Assembly: GCA_022606135.1 (NCBI GenBank)
Contig: JABYQN010000001.1
Coordinates: 2,170,001-2,234,000 of the forward strand
DNA from: Fomes fomentarius
Taxonomy: Eukaryota > Basidiomycota > Agaricomycetes > Polyporales > Polyporaceae
DNA length: 64,000 nt
Direction of reading: 5' to 3'
The position numbers were made by a program, and so were the translations under genes. Shown one piece after another: positions 27,216 through 37,046 of this stretch; position 1 is the stretch's first letter; every line of letters starts with the position of its first letter. The notes beneath the pieces were generated by a model. It was not told the DNA's origin. It saw nothing but the letters and a program-made list of their open reading frames with translations, and ran no database searches.

Positions 27216-28962
27216 CTACGGGCTCCAGGGACCGGAGGCTGGGCCGCCGACACCATTCGTGAGGAACTGGGCTGTGCCATCTTCGTCGATATAGAAGCAA
27301 TCCTCCAAACGTACGCCCACCTACAAGGATTTGAGATATGTTCATAAGTATGTTCGTATAGCTCACCTTTCCCTCGATATAGATTCCAGGTTCATCAGAG
27401 AACGTATGTCCTGTCAGAATGATGTCGTCGGAGCCACCCCGCAAGTAAGGAGACTCGTGCACCTCCAGCCCGATTCCTGTGACAGATGTGCTGTTGGTTA
27501 CAAGCACCATCGCGATACAATGTGGATGGAAATTGCTCACCGTGACCGAGACGGTGTGTGAAGAACTCGCCGTAGCCGGCGTCCTTGATGATCTTCCGTG
27601 CAGCTCGGTCCACTGCAGCTGTCACCGTGCCGTTCCTAGCCGTGACGATCGCCGCTTGCTGCGCCGAGTGAACGACATGCCAGATAACTTGATATCTCGA
27701 CGGAATGGCCGAGTCATCCAGTGCAAACGTCTGAAGAACCGTGGAAAACCACATATCAGATGATGCTATACAGACACGTCCTCATTCTCGACTGACCCTA
27801 GTCACGTCGCTCTGATATCCCTGAAGGGATCCACCACAATCGGTGAGGATGTAATCGTGTTTACCGAGCACGCGATCGGTACCACGGCCATGAGGGAGCG
27901 CAGCATTGTCTGCGAATAGACGGCGATTAGAATCACCAGCTGATATGCTTTAAGCGACTCGCCTCCGAACAGGGCCAATACAAACACATCTTTCAGGCCA
28001 GCACTCAAGAGCGCACTCTGAATCAATTGTCTGGCGTCGGATTCACGAATACCAATCTTCATATGCTTGCGAGCGGCACGTATTGCAAGGAGAGTCGCCT
28101 GATATGTACGAATGATTAAGTCGTCGTGATGAGAGAGATGGAACCGACTGTACCTCGTTTGCGCACTTCATGATACCGAGTTCTTCTGAACTCTTTCGCT
28201 CTCTGAGACGCCTGACTTCTAATGGTGCATTCGATACCCGAGCGCCAGGAGCGGCCTTCTGCAGGCCGTCGGTGATAAACGTTCTGACGTCGCCATCGAC
28301 AAAAATGTTGGCACCATCGAGGCCGGGTATCAGGGCGAGAGCAGTGGCGAACGGATTAACATCTTCAGGCCATGCTGTGTAAGTGACCTCGGCGTCGCTG
28401 GGTATGGGCAGCCCTTGGGCTCTCGTCTTCTCGAACGCCGGGGTAAGGATGGAAACGTTCGCCCGAATAACACCCTGATCGTCTACTTGCGGTTGGACGA
28501 TCAGGAGGAGCGGACGCTCTGAGAGCCCCCAATGGGAGTGGGAGAGGTTTGCGAAGAAGCCAGCACTAGCTCCTGGTTCTGCAATATATGCAGCAGCACC
28601 AAGCGAGTGTAGAGTGACCGCCAACGAGTCCTGGCGAGATACGAAGGATTGGCCGGAGATAGGCGCGATATGTGCGCAGTGGTTCGCTAGATATGAGAAA
28701 TCTGGAGCGTTGTTGATTCTGAAGCGATGGTAGTTATGACCAATCCAATCCCAATATAGATGAATAAAGCCAGTTCCTAGAGCGAGGACGAGGAGAGGTA
28801 TCTGCAACCAGCTTATCAGTGAATACCACACGACCATGAATCATGAAAAGGGACACAAACCCATAGGTAGTGACGCAGAGTCGCCCGCCCCCGCTCTAGC
28901 TGCAGCGTTGTCTCAAATATGGGCAGCGCATCTTCCTTACGATCTCCCTTTTCGCTCGACAT
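27216..28962 (-). CDS. Membrane-anchored M24B metallopeptidase (Xaa-Pro aminopeptidase/dipeptidase type)
   Basis: Cleaves peptides with proline in the second position, using two metal ions. The N-terminus has no signal peptide, but after about 35 residues one hydrophobic helix (IPLLVLALGTGFIHLYW) predicts a type II membrane protein with the catalytic part outside or in a lumen. The creatinase-like N domain runs from DFSYLANHCAHI to RLRERKSSEELGIMKCANEA. The pita-bread domain carries the metal ligands DCGG, DVTRTF, HRLGHGIGLEVHE, SDEPGIY and VRLEDCF. The length is about 500 residues, with seven introns. In-frame upstream ATGs are possible. The gene shares a 182-bp divergent promoter with the AlkB-like gene. 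Confidence 0.9.
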
Positions 28963-29034
28963 GGCGGTCGTCTGTAAGGAGAGTGGGGTCGACCCCTTCC
29001 GCAGTTCCGGCCCGATGTGGAAGGACGCGTCCGT

Positions 29035-29040
29035 CACGTG
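29035..29040. promoter_or_regulatory. ACGCGT (MCB-like) box in the M24B/AlkB divergent promoter
   Basis: Single ACGCGT about 105 bp upstream of the AlkB-like start. It is listed because the same hexamer occurs before CMR1 and CDC45. One copy could be chance. Confidence 0.25.
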
Positions 29041-29144
29041 CTTATGCCACTCTCGCGTTTATCATCCTGACTGGAAGCGAAGCGCGTTGCCGAGTCAAGG
29101 GACGCGCTTGACCAGTTACCACGACATCGCAGACGACATTCATT

Positions 29145-30971
29145 ATGGACAGCGATATGGACACGGAAACGCTGCTTGTCATGCTCTCGAGCCTTATCTA
29201 TCCTATGGAACTAGAACAAGCAGTGCTACTCGACGCCTTGATCCAATCGCATGGCGACATAGAAGCTGCTGCGAGGTCTTTGCGCTCCGAGCCGCCCCGG
29301 AAGAAGCGGAAGACGTCGTCGAGAGCTGCCTTGGACGGCTGGCTCCAGAGGAAGGAGAAGATGAACCGAAAAACTGCGGACATCCCAAAGCGACCATCCC
29401 GCGAATTTCATGCAGAGGCCGAATCCTCAAGCAGCATTCATGTCGATGCATCTCGCGGCATCTCCGGCTTAAGGACTGTCGAGGGCGAAAATCCAGAAGA
29501 CGTAATGGAGTCTCCACGAAAGCTGCCGTCGAAAGTCACACCCGTCTCGCAGTCTGAGCTCATGGCTCTCCTCCTCCGACCACCCAACTCTTCTGACAAT
29601 ACCCCTCAGCCTCAGGTTCCCAAACAGCCACCACTTACACTCGTCTCTCGAGAACATGTTGCAGAACATACACCGTGCACGTTACATAACTCTGTTCTGC
29701 CTCCTGAATTAGCATGCAGGTATGGGAAAGACAATGAGGGCAGTCTGCATTCTCACTTATGTTGTTGAACGTGCATGCAGGCTGTTCTATACAATGCTCC
29801 ACGCGAGTCGCGATTGGAAACGTGTTAAGTGGTGGCTTTTCGACCGGGTCGTCGAGAGTCCCCATCGGACGTCCTTCTTCGTTAGAAGAGACATCAACAC
29901 TGAGACTGAGTATGACATACAACAAGCCGCACAATATTGGTTTGTCCTCCGGACAGTTGCCACATATACGGTCCCCTGAAGAATTCACCTCTAGGTACAA
30001 TGGCCGCCCTACGGATCCACCTGCAACATTCCCTGCGCCCATGGAGGAGGCCTGTGAAATCATTGAACGCGTAGTCAACGAAGTGATGCGCAAGCGTAGC
30101 CGCTTTCCCCTCGAGTGGGGAGGATATCCCGCGAAGGACGGAGAGCAGCCAGTACTCTGGCGCGCCAACGTCGCAGCATCCAATTGCTACGAAGGTGGGA
30201 AAGAGAGTGTAGGGTTTCACTCCGACCAATTGGCTTATCTGGGGCCCTACCCAACCATTGCGAGCCTGAGCCTTGGTATGCGCCGAATACTTGTGCTCGT
30301 AATTTAGCTCACCAGTTGACCAAAGGAGTAAGCCGTATCTTCCGCTTACGGGAGGTCATCCCCACAGACGAGAAGGACAAGCGCAGCGCCCGCACGTTCA
30401 ACATACCCTTACGTCACAACTCAGTATGACTACTGTAGTCTATCCAGATTGCAGCCCGTCTAACACATGGATGCAGCTGATAATAATGCACGCATCGACT
30501 CAAGAGGTGTTCAAGCACTGCGTTCCAGCACAGAATACCATAGACATGTTTCACCCTCCTTATCCGCCACCAGCCGACCTTGCGGACGATGAGGTCCTGC
30601 AGAAATTATCTGAACCCTCAAACGCACGTATCAACATCACCTTCCGATTCTATCGTCCCGACTTCCGCGCACAGACCACGCCGCGATGCCGATGTGACGT
30701 GCCCTGTATCTTGCGACCCGATATGAAGAATCGCTACGAGGATATGCCGACAGCACAGGCCGGGACTGCTGCGGAAGAGGGTGAGGATAGCAAGGATTCG
30801 CCTGCAAACGATTCTCGCAAAAAAAGCATGGTCGCAAAGTATTGGTGGACATGCTACGCTGGGGCGCAGAATGATGGTCAGGGCTGTGGTTACTGGAAGG
30901 TCATGGACGTGAAGGCAGAGGGGCGAGGTCCCTTCGTCGGAGACATAGCAAAGATGCATACGAGCAAATAG
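29145..30971 (+). CDS. AlkB-family DNA/RNA dioxygenase with N-terminal CUE-like and C-terminal GRF zinc finger
   Basis: Predicted Fe(II)/2-oxoglutarate enzyme for oxidative removal of alkyl groups from nucleic acid bases. Residues about 10-45 look like a CUE/UBA ubiquitin-binding helix bundle (MELEQAVLLDALIQSHGDIE, then AARSL). A basic patch (PPRKKRKT) may be a nuclear signal. The AlkB core has VKWWLFDR, the AVCA-type substrate lid near EWGGYP, and iron ligands HSDQLAYLGPYPTIASLSLG (HxD) with a distal His in IMHASTQEVFKHCVP. RINITFRFYRP provides the 2-oxoglutarate Arg. The C-terminus CRCDVPCILRPDMKN, then WWTCYAGAQNDGQGCGYWK, is a GRF zinc finger split by an acidic insert of about 40 residues. 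Three introns and about 530 residues. Confidence 0.87.
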
Positions 30972-31101
30972 AATAGCAACTATCTAGTTTGCAATCCGCG
31001 CGATCTCATTCGATGCGACTGGCGGGCTTCAAAGTACAGTATGCGCCTCTTGCCTGATAAGGCAAACTAAGTTTGGAGAAGATGAGAATCTTTGCAAAAA
31101 G

Positions 31102-31108
31102 TGACTCA
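31102..31108 (+). promoter_or_regulatory. Gcn4/CPC1-type site upstream of HIS3
   Basis: TGACTCA, a perfect match to the bZIP consensus of the general amino-acid control factor, lies 65 bp before the HIS3 ATG. HIS3 is a classical target of this factor in ascomycetes. Control here is inferred. Confidence 0.6.
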
Positions 31109-31172
31109 CGCGCCTCTCGGCCCCCTTTCTCCATCTTCAAAAGGAACTGATCTGAAGGGTCATCCGAGAAAG

Positions 31173-32039
31173 ATGGCAGCAAGGACAGCAACTATCGAGC
31201 GCAAGACGAACGAGACGGAGATCCGGGTCGCTATCAACCTCGATTGCCAGCCTGGTTCGGGGAACAAGCAGGAAATCTCGGTCTCCACTGGGATCGGCTT
31301 CCTGGATCACGTACGTCTGGCCATGCATGACGGACTTCCGGGTAGCGCTTGTGGAACTGATGATCTGGTCTCGTGTGGCAGATGTACCATGCCCTGGCGA
31401 AGCACTCGGGCATGTCGCTCCAACTCTCGTGCAAAGGTGATTTGCACATAGACGACCACCACTCAGCAGATAAGTTCCTCTTCCCGTGTTCTGTCCCTCC
31501 TGGTGGACTTAATCCTCCTCCTAATGTACAGGACACTGCGATAGCCCTCGGGACCGCTTTTAAGGAAGCTCTCGGTGAGGTACGCGGCATCCGTCGCTAC
31601 GGCACGGGCTTCGCGCCGTTAGACGAGGTATAGCACACACTCGGCTCGTACGTCTGTATTCACTTTCTCACAACACATTGTGGCCAACCTTTAGGCACTA
31701 TCGCGAGCGGTCATCGACATCTGCTCCCGCCCGTACTGCGTGACGGATCTGAAGCTGAAGCGCGAGAAGATCGGGGACTTGTCGACGGAGATGTTCCCGC
31801 ACATCTTCTACTCTTTCTCCATCGCCGCTGGCGTGACTTTGCACGTTGATGTGCTTCGTGGAGAGAATGACCACCATAAGTGTGTCCCGCTCGTGTCTAA
31901 CATTAAGTGCCGCGCCTTGACTGACGATCGTACTCGTTGCAGGGCTGAGTCGGCGTTCAAGGCGTTGGCCCTTGCTATTCGCGAGGCCATCCAGCGCACA
32001 GGTGGAGACGACGTGCCTAGCACAAAGGGCGTGCTGTAG
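31173..32039 (+). CDS. HIS3: Imidazoleglycerol-phosphate dehydratase
   Basis: Sixth step of histidine synthesis: dehydrates imidazole glycerol phosphate to imidazole acetol phosphate, with Mn2+ at two sites. Exons 31173-31310, 31382-31469, 31530-31627, 31695-31879 and 31943-32039 sum to 606 nt, or 201 residues. Motifs are [37 protein letters not shown] (first metal motif HHxxE), [35 protein letters not shown] and the second metal motif [15 protein letters not shown]. It ends DVPSTKGVL. The second intron (31470-31529) is not GT-AG. Only an ATAAGT...TAC intron gives Glu-Asp after HHSA. Reading straight through would replace Glu by 21 foreign residues without a stop. Other introns are GT-AG. Confidence 0.96.
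31470..31529 (+). other. Candidate AT-AC intron in HIS3 (60 nt)
   Basis: The donor is AG/ATAAGT, a U2-type donor with A instead of G at the first position. The acceptor is TGTAC/AG. Splicing here joins GCA-G to AG-GAC and yields Ala-Glu-Asp. No GT-AG pair nearby restores this reading. A possible branch site is CTTAAT at 31508-31513. Confidence 0.75.
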
Positions 32040-32277
32040 AGCCGAGCGATTCTCAAGAGCGCAAATATGATAGTGACAGAGCGTCGAGACATGTCATTCG
32101 TACGGTAGCTTGGTTCCTAACCAATGTGAATTGCCATCCAATTATGAGCTACATATCTAGAGATACATGTAATGTCAACACAGCAAATGCAGGGGGAATA
32201 CTTATATCAGCAGAGGGAAATCACTGCGATCACGGTATATAGACGAGGGATGAAATGGCTCAGTACTGGTAACGCTC

Positions 32278-34722
32278 TCAACGATCTCCGCCTTCACACA
32301 GGGTTTCGAGGAAGATCTTCAAGTCTTCCTTGTTGATCTCGAGCACGCTCGTGTCGAACGTCCCGTGCCTTGTGCGTGCATTGCACCGCTCCTTCGCATC
32401 AAGGAATGCCAGGCCAAACTCACTATCATGCGCAGATCAGAACACCCCTCACTACTGGAAGGACAAGCACTCACTTCTTCCGTACGTCGTCAAAGTCCGC
32501 CGCACCAGTCACACCGACGACGATGTACGTCCCGGTCTTCTCGTCGAGGCATGCAACGACGAAAGGAAGACTCTTCCGCTTGCTGCGAGAATATACGGGA
32601 GTCGTGGGGTCCACACGGTCTCGGAGTGCGTCCACAAGCCAGAGCGCGAGACGGCTTAGCACACCGGGGTGTGCAAAAAGTGGGAGATCCGGGCCTTGCG
32701 TGAGCACCACGACTCGGTGCCCACGTAAGGTCTTGATATCTTGTTTGTCAATAATAGACGAGCCTTGCCGAATGATTGCTCGATGAAGAGCCATCGAGAG
32801 CGAGATCGCTTCTCGTAATCGCTCGATGCTGAGACCAGTGTTAGCACAATGCACCACTGCATAGATATATCAGGAACAAACGACACTCACTCGCTCAGAG
32901 CATCGAACGCAGACCAGAAGTTCTTCACCCACCACTCCAAGTCCGTGCTCTCCCCATTCTCCTTCCCGTCCGCAACAGCCTGTGCGTGCACCTGCGCGAG
33001 TACGTCTGGGGGAACGTTCTCCCGCTCGTCGTCGCGATAGCGTCCCTCGCGTCCTGCTTCCCACACTTTGCCGCCTCCAAACCACTCGCCGCCGTTCCGA
33101 CTCCCCTCGATCTCGATCTCAATGCGCGTGCCGCCAGCGATGTCAAGGAGCGCAGACAATGCCTCCACAGCGTCGCCTGCAGACAGCGGCTGGGAACGGT
33201 AGCCGTAACAGCGCATGAAGGAGGGATACGACAGCTCTACGAGACCGTATTCGGGTGCGAGCTGGTCGAGCTTCTGGCGCAATGAGGTCTTCAGGTCTTT
33301 CGCCATGTGCGGGTAGGGCTGTTGTGTCTCAGGTATTGAGAAACCCATCTTGGCGAGGAGCCCTGAGAATCGCTTGCGCCCGCGTTCTTTCCAGATACCG
33401 AGCTTGCTCGCAACGTAGCTCGAGTGGTACATAGCATCGTACAGATTCCAGTGTCGGAACATCATGAAGCGCAGCTCGTCCGAGGCGTAGACAGCGTTGT
33501 CATCCGGGCTTTGTGCTTTGAGGTCGTCCCCGAGGGCGGTGGGTGGTGCAGGGTTGAGTCGTGCGACTTCGTCGTTGTATATTGCCTGATACTTGTCGTA
33601 TTCTGCACGTGATATGCGGCCAGTAATGTATTGATATGTGAGCCCGAGAATGGCGAACCTGCCGTAAGTACGTTCAGTTGCTGTATCAAAAAATCGAGGT
33701 GGAATTGATATCACTTACCATAGTAGGTCATTGTCAACCCGTTCCAGTACTGTGGCAAGGATGTACATCGTACCGGAAGCACTCTGACCGTGCCATGTAC
33801 CGGACCTGTAGTATTTGATCAGACGGTTCTCGTGTTGAGCCCGTTCTTCCCGTGATAGACGATTGGGTTCCTGCAAGCCGTGAGTCTACGGACACCGCTG
33901 TCATGACAATCCAGGACGTACTTCGACTCTCCGCTTCTTTCCCTGCTTGCGGCCTCCGTCATCTAGTGACCGCCTTTTCCTGGACGGGGACCCAGACCCG
34001 CCGCCTTCGTAGCCATCCTCGTCCTCGTCGCCGCCCTGATCATCCTCATCCTCTTCTTCAGCCTCTTCGTCCGAGTCCGAGTCCGACTCTTCGTCAGAGT
34101 CGATTTCCGGTGCGTACTTCATAGGCGCCAACTGTGAGAACCGTATCGGGGAGATGCGAGATCGAAAGACTTACAGTTAGGACTTCCCAAGCTTTGCGCT
34201 CCTCTTGTAGGCCCTCTACGCCCCCGTCATCCCAGATGACTATCCTGTCGCCGTTCTCTCCGCCACCAAAAACGCTCGACAAGTTCTGTGGTCTTGAAGA
34301 GTCGATGACATGCACAGTCAGACAGGTCGGAAAGTCACCAAACCACTCCGGTGACGGGAGGTCGAGAATAGAGCCCATGTTGAACATGATGAGGGTATGC
34401 AGCTGTACACCACGTTACCAGATGAAAAACATGCCAGTTCTGAATGACTCACGTCCGTATATTGTGTTAACTCGTCTCGTATCCTCTCCAGTTCGGCGTG
34501 ACCAGAGACGGGGATGGTTCTATGCATGACGTCGTCCTGCTTGAAGATGTCCACAAGCATCTTTGAGGCACACAGCGCGTCGACATCCGGGGCAACGAGT
34601 ATGATGACTGAGGAGGCAGCTGTTTTGGGAGAACGGCGATGTGCGGCGAGAATCTTGGCATAAGCTTCTGCATAGGATGTGCCGGATGTGGGTGCGAGGT
34701 GGGGAGGCGGTAGATGGACCAT
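32278..34722 (-). CDS. CDC45: DNA replication initiation factor CDC45
   Basis: Essential component of the CMG helicase that loads with MCM2-7 and GINS at origins. It starts MVHLPPPHLAP, then SYAEAYAKILAAHRRSP and ASSVIILVAPDVDALCASKM, the DHH-like N-terminal fold. Further blocks are DLPSPEWFGDFPTCLTVHVI, RIVIWDDGG and a long acidic stretch, DSDEESDSDSDEEAEEEDED, followed by a basic patch RKRRSLDDGGRKQGKKRR. After this come LGLTYQYITGRISRAEYDKY, FRHWNLYDAMYHSSYVASKL and FGLAFLDAKERCNARTRHGT. It ends LKIFLETLCEGGDR. About eight introns give near 680 residues. The start at 34722 directly precedes the conserved block. One ACGCGT box lies upstream. Confidence 0.95.
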
Positions 34723-34883
34723 GGGGTCGCAGTTGTGGTTAGAGAGTCTGGCAGTACCAGCAGTGCGTGCGGAAGGCCAGAGAGACCGGTAGAGCAGGAA
34801 GGTGGATGGAGCGCGCTGGAACAGATCACGCCGCGTCTCGCTCAACAGCGCGTCGACCAACTGGTGGCATACACGCACGTGAC

Positions 34884-34889
34884 ACGCGT
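34884..34889. promoter_or_regulatory. ACGCGT (MCB-like) box upstream of CDC45
   Basis: ACGCGT about 162 bp before the CDC45 start, inside GACACGCGTCAC. CDC45 is a known G1/S gene in yeasts under MBF control. Function here is inferred from position and family. Confidence 0.4.
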
Positions 34890-35008
34890 CACATCGCGTC
34901 TGTGGCTGAGCGCTCCTGCATCTAGCATCAGCCTCCCAGTGCAAGTGGTGACTCGAGTGGTGAAAAGTCTAGCATATCAGCGTATTATGCGATGTAAAGA
35001 TATCTTGC

Positions 35009-36830
35009 TCATGCCCCTAAGCCAAGCCAGCTAGTCCTCTCCCGCACCTCTCTCCTCTTCCCGCGGATACCCCACACGCCCCAGTTCGTCTTAACCATGA
35101 CCCGCGGGTCAAAGTCCGCGACCTCCCACTTCTCACTCAAGAACGCGTTAGGCCCGGGGGTAATCACCCAGTCAAACTCGCCAGCGACCTCTGGCGCAGT
35201 CGATAGAGACTTTACGTCCCGCTCCACGTCCGCGGGCGAGAATCCGGTCACGAAAATCGGGCACTTGCTCGCCAGAAGCAGTGGCAGAACGGGGCCCCAT
35301 TCCGTCGGAGACGCCACCTGCAGGAGAGGCTCTCCGGTCGCCTCGTTCACTGAGTTAGGTGAAGGGAACCCGAGACCGGGAGAGAAGAGGAAGAAGCAGT
35401 CGGTGTATGGGTCGAACGTCTCCTGGAATTGTGCGTGCACATCCATGTAGTTGGCTTGCATGCCCGTGATCGTGAGCTGGGGGGTGTATGGGACCGTATA
35501 GGAGGGTACACCGTATTGGCCGATCGACTCTCTTGTCCGTTTGAGACGTGCGATTGGTGCAGGGGTAGGGGGCTCGTAGACGTTTGGGACGTATACGGGT
35601 TTCTCCTCCGCTTGCTCAGTAGGAGCTTGTTGTTCTGTAGAGGATGAACTCGCTGCACTGGAAGTCTCGTCTTTCGGCGCCGACTGTTGCTCTGAAGCTG
35701 CTGAAGTCGAGTCCGAAGTAGCCACCTTGCTTGCCGGACCCTTGTTCAGTTCACTGGGCGGCTTTGGTAAGGACACCTGGGGTCCAATGAAGTACAAGTG
35801 GAACATGGCCGAAGGGAACAGCATGCAAAGTTGTTCCCAAACATGCGGCGGCAATGACGACTCTGCACGCGCCCCAAGGATGAATATCCGCATCTGGGGC
35901 TTGGTAACAGCGGCATCTGGTGTTTCCGGCGCACCGGGAGGAACGTGCAAGTTGGTACGAAGCGCTGTCGGATCGTTGGCATAAGCATTCATACTCCGTG
36001 GAATACAATGGGGGGATCCTACTGACCTGCCAAAGAACGGCTACCCTCGGGAGTCAAACGCTGGTTGCTCAACGTGAGGTTGCTGAACTGGTGCAAGACC
36101 GAACCGATTGTTATTGGGTACGTGAGGATTTTGCTCGCATGCCTCCGCGACCGCTCAGTATCCATGGACGGGAACTCTCGCGTGTACCAGAACACGTCCC
36201 AGTTCGCAAACGAGATTGCGGCCTCGGTGTCCTGTTGACCTACGTTCTCTCTCAACAAACAAACATCCTCACTGTCATCGGTGCAGCAAACGTACCAGGG
36301 AGCTCAAACTCGCGCATCCTTCTCCCACTCCTCAAGTCATGCTCGTCCTCATTCGCCTCCCGTAGCCGTCCACAATACTTCTGGTGCTCCATGTCCGCGT
36401 GCCAGTGCTCCTCCGAGCAATGCGTCGGCCATCCACAGTCCGGACATTCGAACTCGACGTTCTTCGGCTGCGCGTGCGTGTGTGGATGAACCCCGTGCTG
36501 GTGCTCGCTCGCACATACGGGGCAGGGCGCGAGCTGCTTGATCGCCTCGCCGCGCGCGCGGATGGCCGGGAAAGGCGACTGCGAGAACGGGTGGAAGAGG
36601 TTATCCTCGGTGAGGATTGGCTCGTTCTTTTCTTTCCCCTTTGAGTCCGAGGTTTGTGCGGGCTTGCTTTTGAACCAGCTGAGGAAGGTCCGCGCGCTGG
36701 TGTGCGGGTAGCCGGCAGGATGGAATTGAGCGGACGCTGCGAGCGGCACGAGACTACGAGTGAGACATGCTGAAGCACGTCCGTGAACTAGCAGGAAACG
36801 GGTGGCCCTCCGGGGTACCAGGGAGAGCAT
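35009..36830 (-). CDS. MSS51: MSS51-like mitochondrial translation factor
   Basis: In yeast Mss51 activates translation of COX1 mRNA and chaperones Cox1. The start is ATG 36830 (MLSLVPRRATRFLLVHGRAS), a basic, Ser/Arg-rich presequence; the longer reading at 36845 begins with GTG. CPVCASEHQHGVHPH and ECPDCGWPTHCSEEHWHADM form the MYND-type zinc finger. The two Cys-Pro pairs resemble the heme-regulatory motifs reported for yeast Mss51. The conserved core is AAISFANWDVFWYTREFPSM, RHASKILTYPITIGSVLHQF and QRLTPEGSRSLA. A Ser/Ala/Glu/Gln-rich insert (around 35640-35740) is specific to this protein or its group. Two introns, about 560 residues. Confidence 0.88.
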
Positions 36831-37046
36831 TGGGAGGAGGGACACGGTGGTGAAGCAGAATGCGGGAGTCGAGACTCCTCGAGACGCGAGACGTGCCGCC
36901 GACTCGCCGCGTCGACCCGCACCGAACGCGCGCCTCCGAGCTTGACCTCATATTTCTTTCTACAATACTCGTTCAGCCAGGCAAGCTGATCCTCGAACGA
37001 CCAGGTCTCAACTGTTTTTTGTGGATGCGCTGTTAGGCCGGTCAAT
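36831..37046. promoter_or_regulatory. Divergent promoter of MSS51 and mitochondrial scramblase genes
   Basis: Only 216 bp separate two start codons facing away from each other. Both products have mitochondrial-type N-termini, so shared regulation is plausible. I see no clear TATA box. Confidence 0.5.

Noticed and set aside
36843..36845. Start of MSS51 at 36845
   Set aside because: The codon there is GTG. The first in-frame ATG is at 36830 and begins a good presequence.
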